A DNA stretch of 64,000 nucleotides from positions 248,001 through 312,000 of the forward strand of contig NZ_JBHTLI010000001.1 of assembly GCF_042678405.1 (NCBI RefSeq), written 5' to 3'. The DNA is from Salegentibacter_A chungangensis (GTDB lineage: Bacteria; Bacteroidota; Bacteroidia; Flavobacteriales; Flavobacteriaceae). Below are positions 62,493 through 64,000 of this stretch, in pieces. The stretch's first letter is position 1; every line of letters starts with the position of its first letter. The notes beneath the pieces are model-generated. The model saw nothing but the letters and a program-made list of their open reading frames with translations. It ran no database searches and was not told the DNA's origin. Both the position numbers and the translations under genes were made by a program.

Positions 62493-63389
62493 ATGAAGAA
62501 GATCATTACTTGCCTGGCACTACTCCTTGTCAGTGTAAGCCTTACGGCGCAGGAGGAGGAGGGAAAAGAAGAACAAAAACAAGGATGGACCAATAAAGGG
62601 AATATCGCTCTTTTGTTCAACCAATCGGCTTTTAATGCGGAATGGAGAGGCGGAGGAACCTCCAATATAGCAGGAAACCTTCTGCTTAATTATGATTTTA
62701 ATTATCTGAAAGACGATTTCACCTGGGACAATAAGATCATTGTAGATTATGGTTTAACAAAGCAGAACGGAGATAAGTTTTACAGAAAGACCAACGACAG
62801 GCTGGAATTAAATTCCATCGCCGGAAAGCAGATAAAAGAAACCAATTGGTATTATTCTATGTTCCTTAATTTCAGAACCCAGATCACGAAAGGTTATGAA
62901 TACGGTGAAGACGAAATGGGAGAAACCATTCGCACTGAAAGAACGCATTTCCTTTCCCCGGGATACCTTCAGATAGGACCCGGTATGCTCTGGAAAAAGA
63001 ATGAGAATTTCTATGTGAATATAGCTCCGGCGACTTCAAAACTTGTATTTGTAGATTCTGATTTCACCAGTATGCCCGGCTACACAGATGGAGATTACTT
63101 TGGGGTGGATGAAGGAGAGTCTTTGAGATACGAAATAGGTACTTCGATTTCAGCTTATGCGAAATTCGATATCGTTAAGAATGTGAATATGGAGAACATC
63201 CTTAATCTGTACTCCAATTACCTGGAAGACCCACAGAATGTTGATATCGATTATACGATGAATATGAATATGAAGATCAACGATTATTTGTCTACAAACC
63301 TTATTTTCCAGGCCATTTATGATGATAATGCCGTTTCAGGATTTCAGGTTAGGGAAGTATTCGGGCTTGGATTCAATTATGGTTTCTAA
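62493..63389 (+). CDS. Outer-membrane DUF3078 family protein
   Basis: This protein of about 298 residues has a signal peptide ending in LTAQ and a barrel-like series of strands typical of the DUF3078 family found in Bacteroidota. It includes LFNQSAFNAEWRGGGTSNIAG near the start and ends in NYGF with a terminal Phe. I chose the ATG at 62493 because it gives a normal signal peptide; an upstream ATG at 62469 adds eight unlikely residues. It is preceded by one terminator and followed by another, so it may have its own promoter. Confidence 0.87.
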   Translation: MKKIITCLALLLVSVSLTAQEEEGKEEQKQGWTNKGNIALLFNQSAFNAEWRGGGTSNIAGNLLLNYDFNYLKDDFTWDNKIIVDYGLTKQNGDKFYRKTNDRLELNSIAGKQIKETNWYYSMFLNFRTQITKGYEYGEDEMGETIRTERTHFLSPGYLQIGPGMLWKKNENFYVNIAPATSKLVFVDSDFTSMPGYTDGDYFGVDEGESLRYEIGTSISAYAKFDIVKNVNMENILNLYSNYLEDPQNVDIDYTMNMNMKINDYLSTNLIFQAIYDDNAVSGFQVREVFGLGFNYGF

Positions 63390-63414
63390 ATAAAGAACCG
63401 AATTAAAAAATATC

Positions 63415-63446
63415 AACCTGCAGGATACGCTTCTGCAGGTTTTTTA
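63415..63446 (+). terminator. Intrinsic terminator after the DUF3078 gene
   Basis: AACCTGCAG and CTGCAGGTT form a 9-bp stem with a 9-nt loop and a T-run. Confidence 0.85.
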
Positions 63447-63501
63447 TAGTTAAATTTTTGTTGTAACCCCCTCACCAAATACGCAGTAGCAATCTATTGT
63501 G

Positions 63502-63509
63502 TAACTTTG
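63502..63509 (+). promoter_or_regulatory. Putative -7 element of hflX, probably leaderless
   Basis: TAACTTTG matches TAnnTTTG and its last base lies 6 nt before the hflX ATG. No -33 box is seen. As with mfd and tatD, the mRNA would start at the ATG. Confidence 0.48.
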
Positions 63510-63514
63510 TATTT

Positions 63515-64000
63515 ATGATTGAAAAAACCGATTTAGCTTACGAGAAAACTGTTCTTATTGGTATCGTTACCAAAGATCAGGGCGAAGATAAATTAACGGA
63601 ATATCTGGATGAACTGGAGTTCCTTACCTATACGGCCGGCGGAGAAGTTGAAAAACGCTTCAGCCAGAAACTGGACAGGCCAGATCCAAAGACCTTTATT
63701 GGTTCAGGGAAGATGAACGAAGTGCGGGAATTCGTTGAAGAGAATGATATCGGGACAGCCATATTTGATGATGAGCTTTCCCCGGCACAGCAAAAGAACA
63801 TTGAAAAGATCCTTAAGTGCAAGGTCCTGGACAGAACCAATCTTATCCTTGATATTTTCGCCCAGAGGGCTAAGACCAGCTATGCAAGAACACAGGTGGA
63901 ACTTGCCCAATATGAATACTTACTTCCACGACTTGCCGGGATGTGGACTCACCTTGAGCGCCAGCGTGGTGGTATCGGGATGAGAGGACCCGGGGAAACA
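63515..64000 (+). CDS. hflX: GTPase HflX, N-terminal part (cut by window end)
   Basis: An open frame from the ATG at 63515 runs to the window edge without a stop, giving 162 residues. It contains the HflX N-terminal domain: GSGKMNEV, then FDDELSPAQQKNIEKIL, VLDRTNLILDIFAQRA, and finally LERQRGGIGMRGPGET just before the expected G domain. HflX splits stalled ribosomes. The Walker A motif would come just past the edge. This identification is secure. Confidence 0.94.
   Translation, partial: MIEKTDLAYEKTVLIGIVTKDQGEDKLTEYLDELEFLTYTAGGEVEKRFSQKLDRPDPKTFIGSGKMNEVREFVEENDIGTAIFDDELSPAQQKNIEKILKCKVLDRTNLILDIFAQRAKTSYARTQVELAQYEYLLPRLAGMWTHLERQRGGIGMRGPGET

Noticed and set aside
1..64000. CRISPR array, tRNA or rRNA genes, insertion sequences, defence island
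   Set aside because: I looked for regular repeats, cloverleaf-like and CCA-ended sequences, terminal inverted repeats with transposase frames and clustered nuclease genes, and saw none.

Overview
The window is an ordinary chromosomal stretch from a member of the Bacteroidota, most likely family Flavobacteriaceae of the Gramella/Salegentibacter/Zunongwangia type. This rests on several signs. Promoters fit the Bacteroidota pattern (TTTG or TTG, about 20 nt, then TAnnTTTG) and Shine-Dalgarno sites are scarce. DUF2480 and DUF3078 proteins, an SDR-type threonine dehydrogenase and a succinate dehydrogenase with a single cytochrome b subunit are all present. Many short signal peptides end in AQ, and there are many lipoproteins. 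I saw no tRNA or rRNA gene, CRISPR array, insertion sequence or prophage. The identification comes from gene content and promoter style only; no database search was made.

Layout. 1-8.0 kb: acyltransferase and tatD, a retropepsin-like protein, a short promoter/small-ORF/terminator unit (2490-2701), the 2-oxoglutarate dehydrogenase genes sucA-sucB, and a polyprenyl diphosphate synthase. 8.1-14.8 kb: a four-gene efflux operon (TetR regulator, TolC, lipoprotein adaptor, RND pump) with a long inverted repeat over its promoter. 14.8-25.2 kb: MORN protein, aspS, a CLC channel, cspA, tdh, two small secreted proteins, an M13 peptidase, yraN and a lipoprotein. 25.3-38.2 kb: metG, a histone-deacetylase-family protein, an M16 protease, ssb, several small conserved proteins, a CBS protein, a membrane M28 peptidase and an outer-membrane barrel. 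38.3-49.5 kb: mfd, a disulfide-reductase-like flavoprotein, a TspO-like protein, pdeM, methionine aminotransferase and sdhCAB. 49.7-54.7 kb: cbpA-cbpM, aminopeptidase P, an alpha/beta hydrolase, a small Cys-rich protein and thiL. 54.9-63.4 kb: a long suf iron-sulfur operon with lipoprotein genes inserted. 63.5-64.0 kb: the start of hflX, cut by the window edge.

Functionally the region is housekeeping: two tRNA synthetases, TCA-cycle enzymes that need lipoate (sucAB) or iron-sulfur clusters (sdhB), the Suf machinery that builds such clusters, DNA repair (mfd, tatD, pdeM, ssb), peptidases and envelope proteins.

I found no convincing new multi-gene defence or metabolic system. The most interesting items are the isolated 32-codon membrane-peptide unit at 2490-2701, the large inverted repeat at the TetR promoter, two lipoproteins embedded in the suf operon, three genes whose -7 box ends exactly 6 nt before the start codon (probable leaderless mRNAs), and a disulfide reductase whose catalytic His/Glu pair appears replaced.
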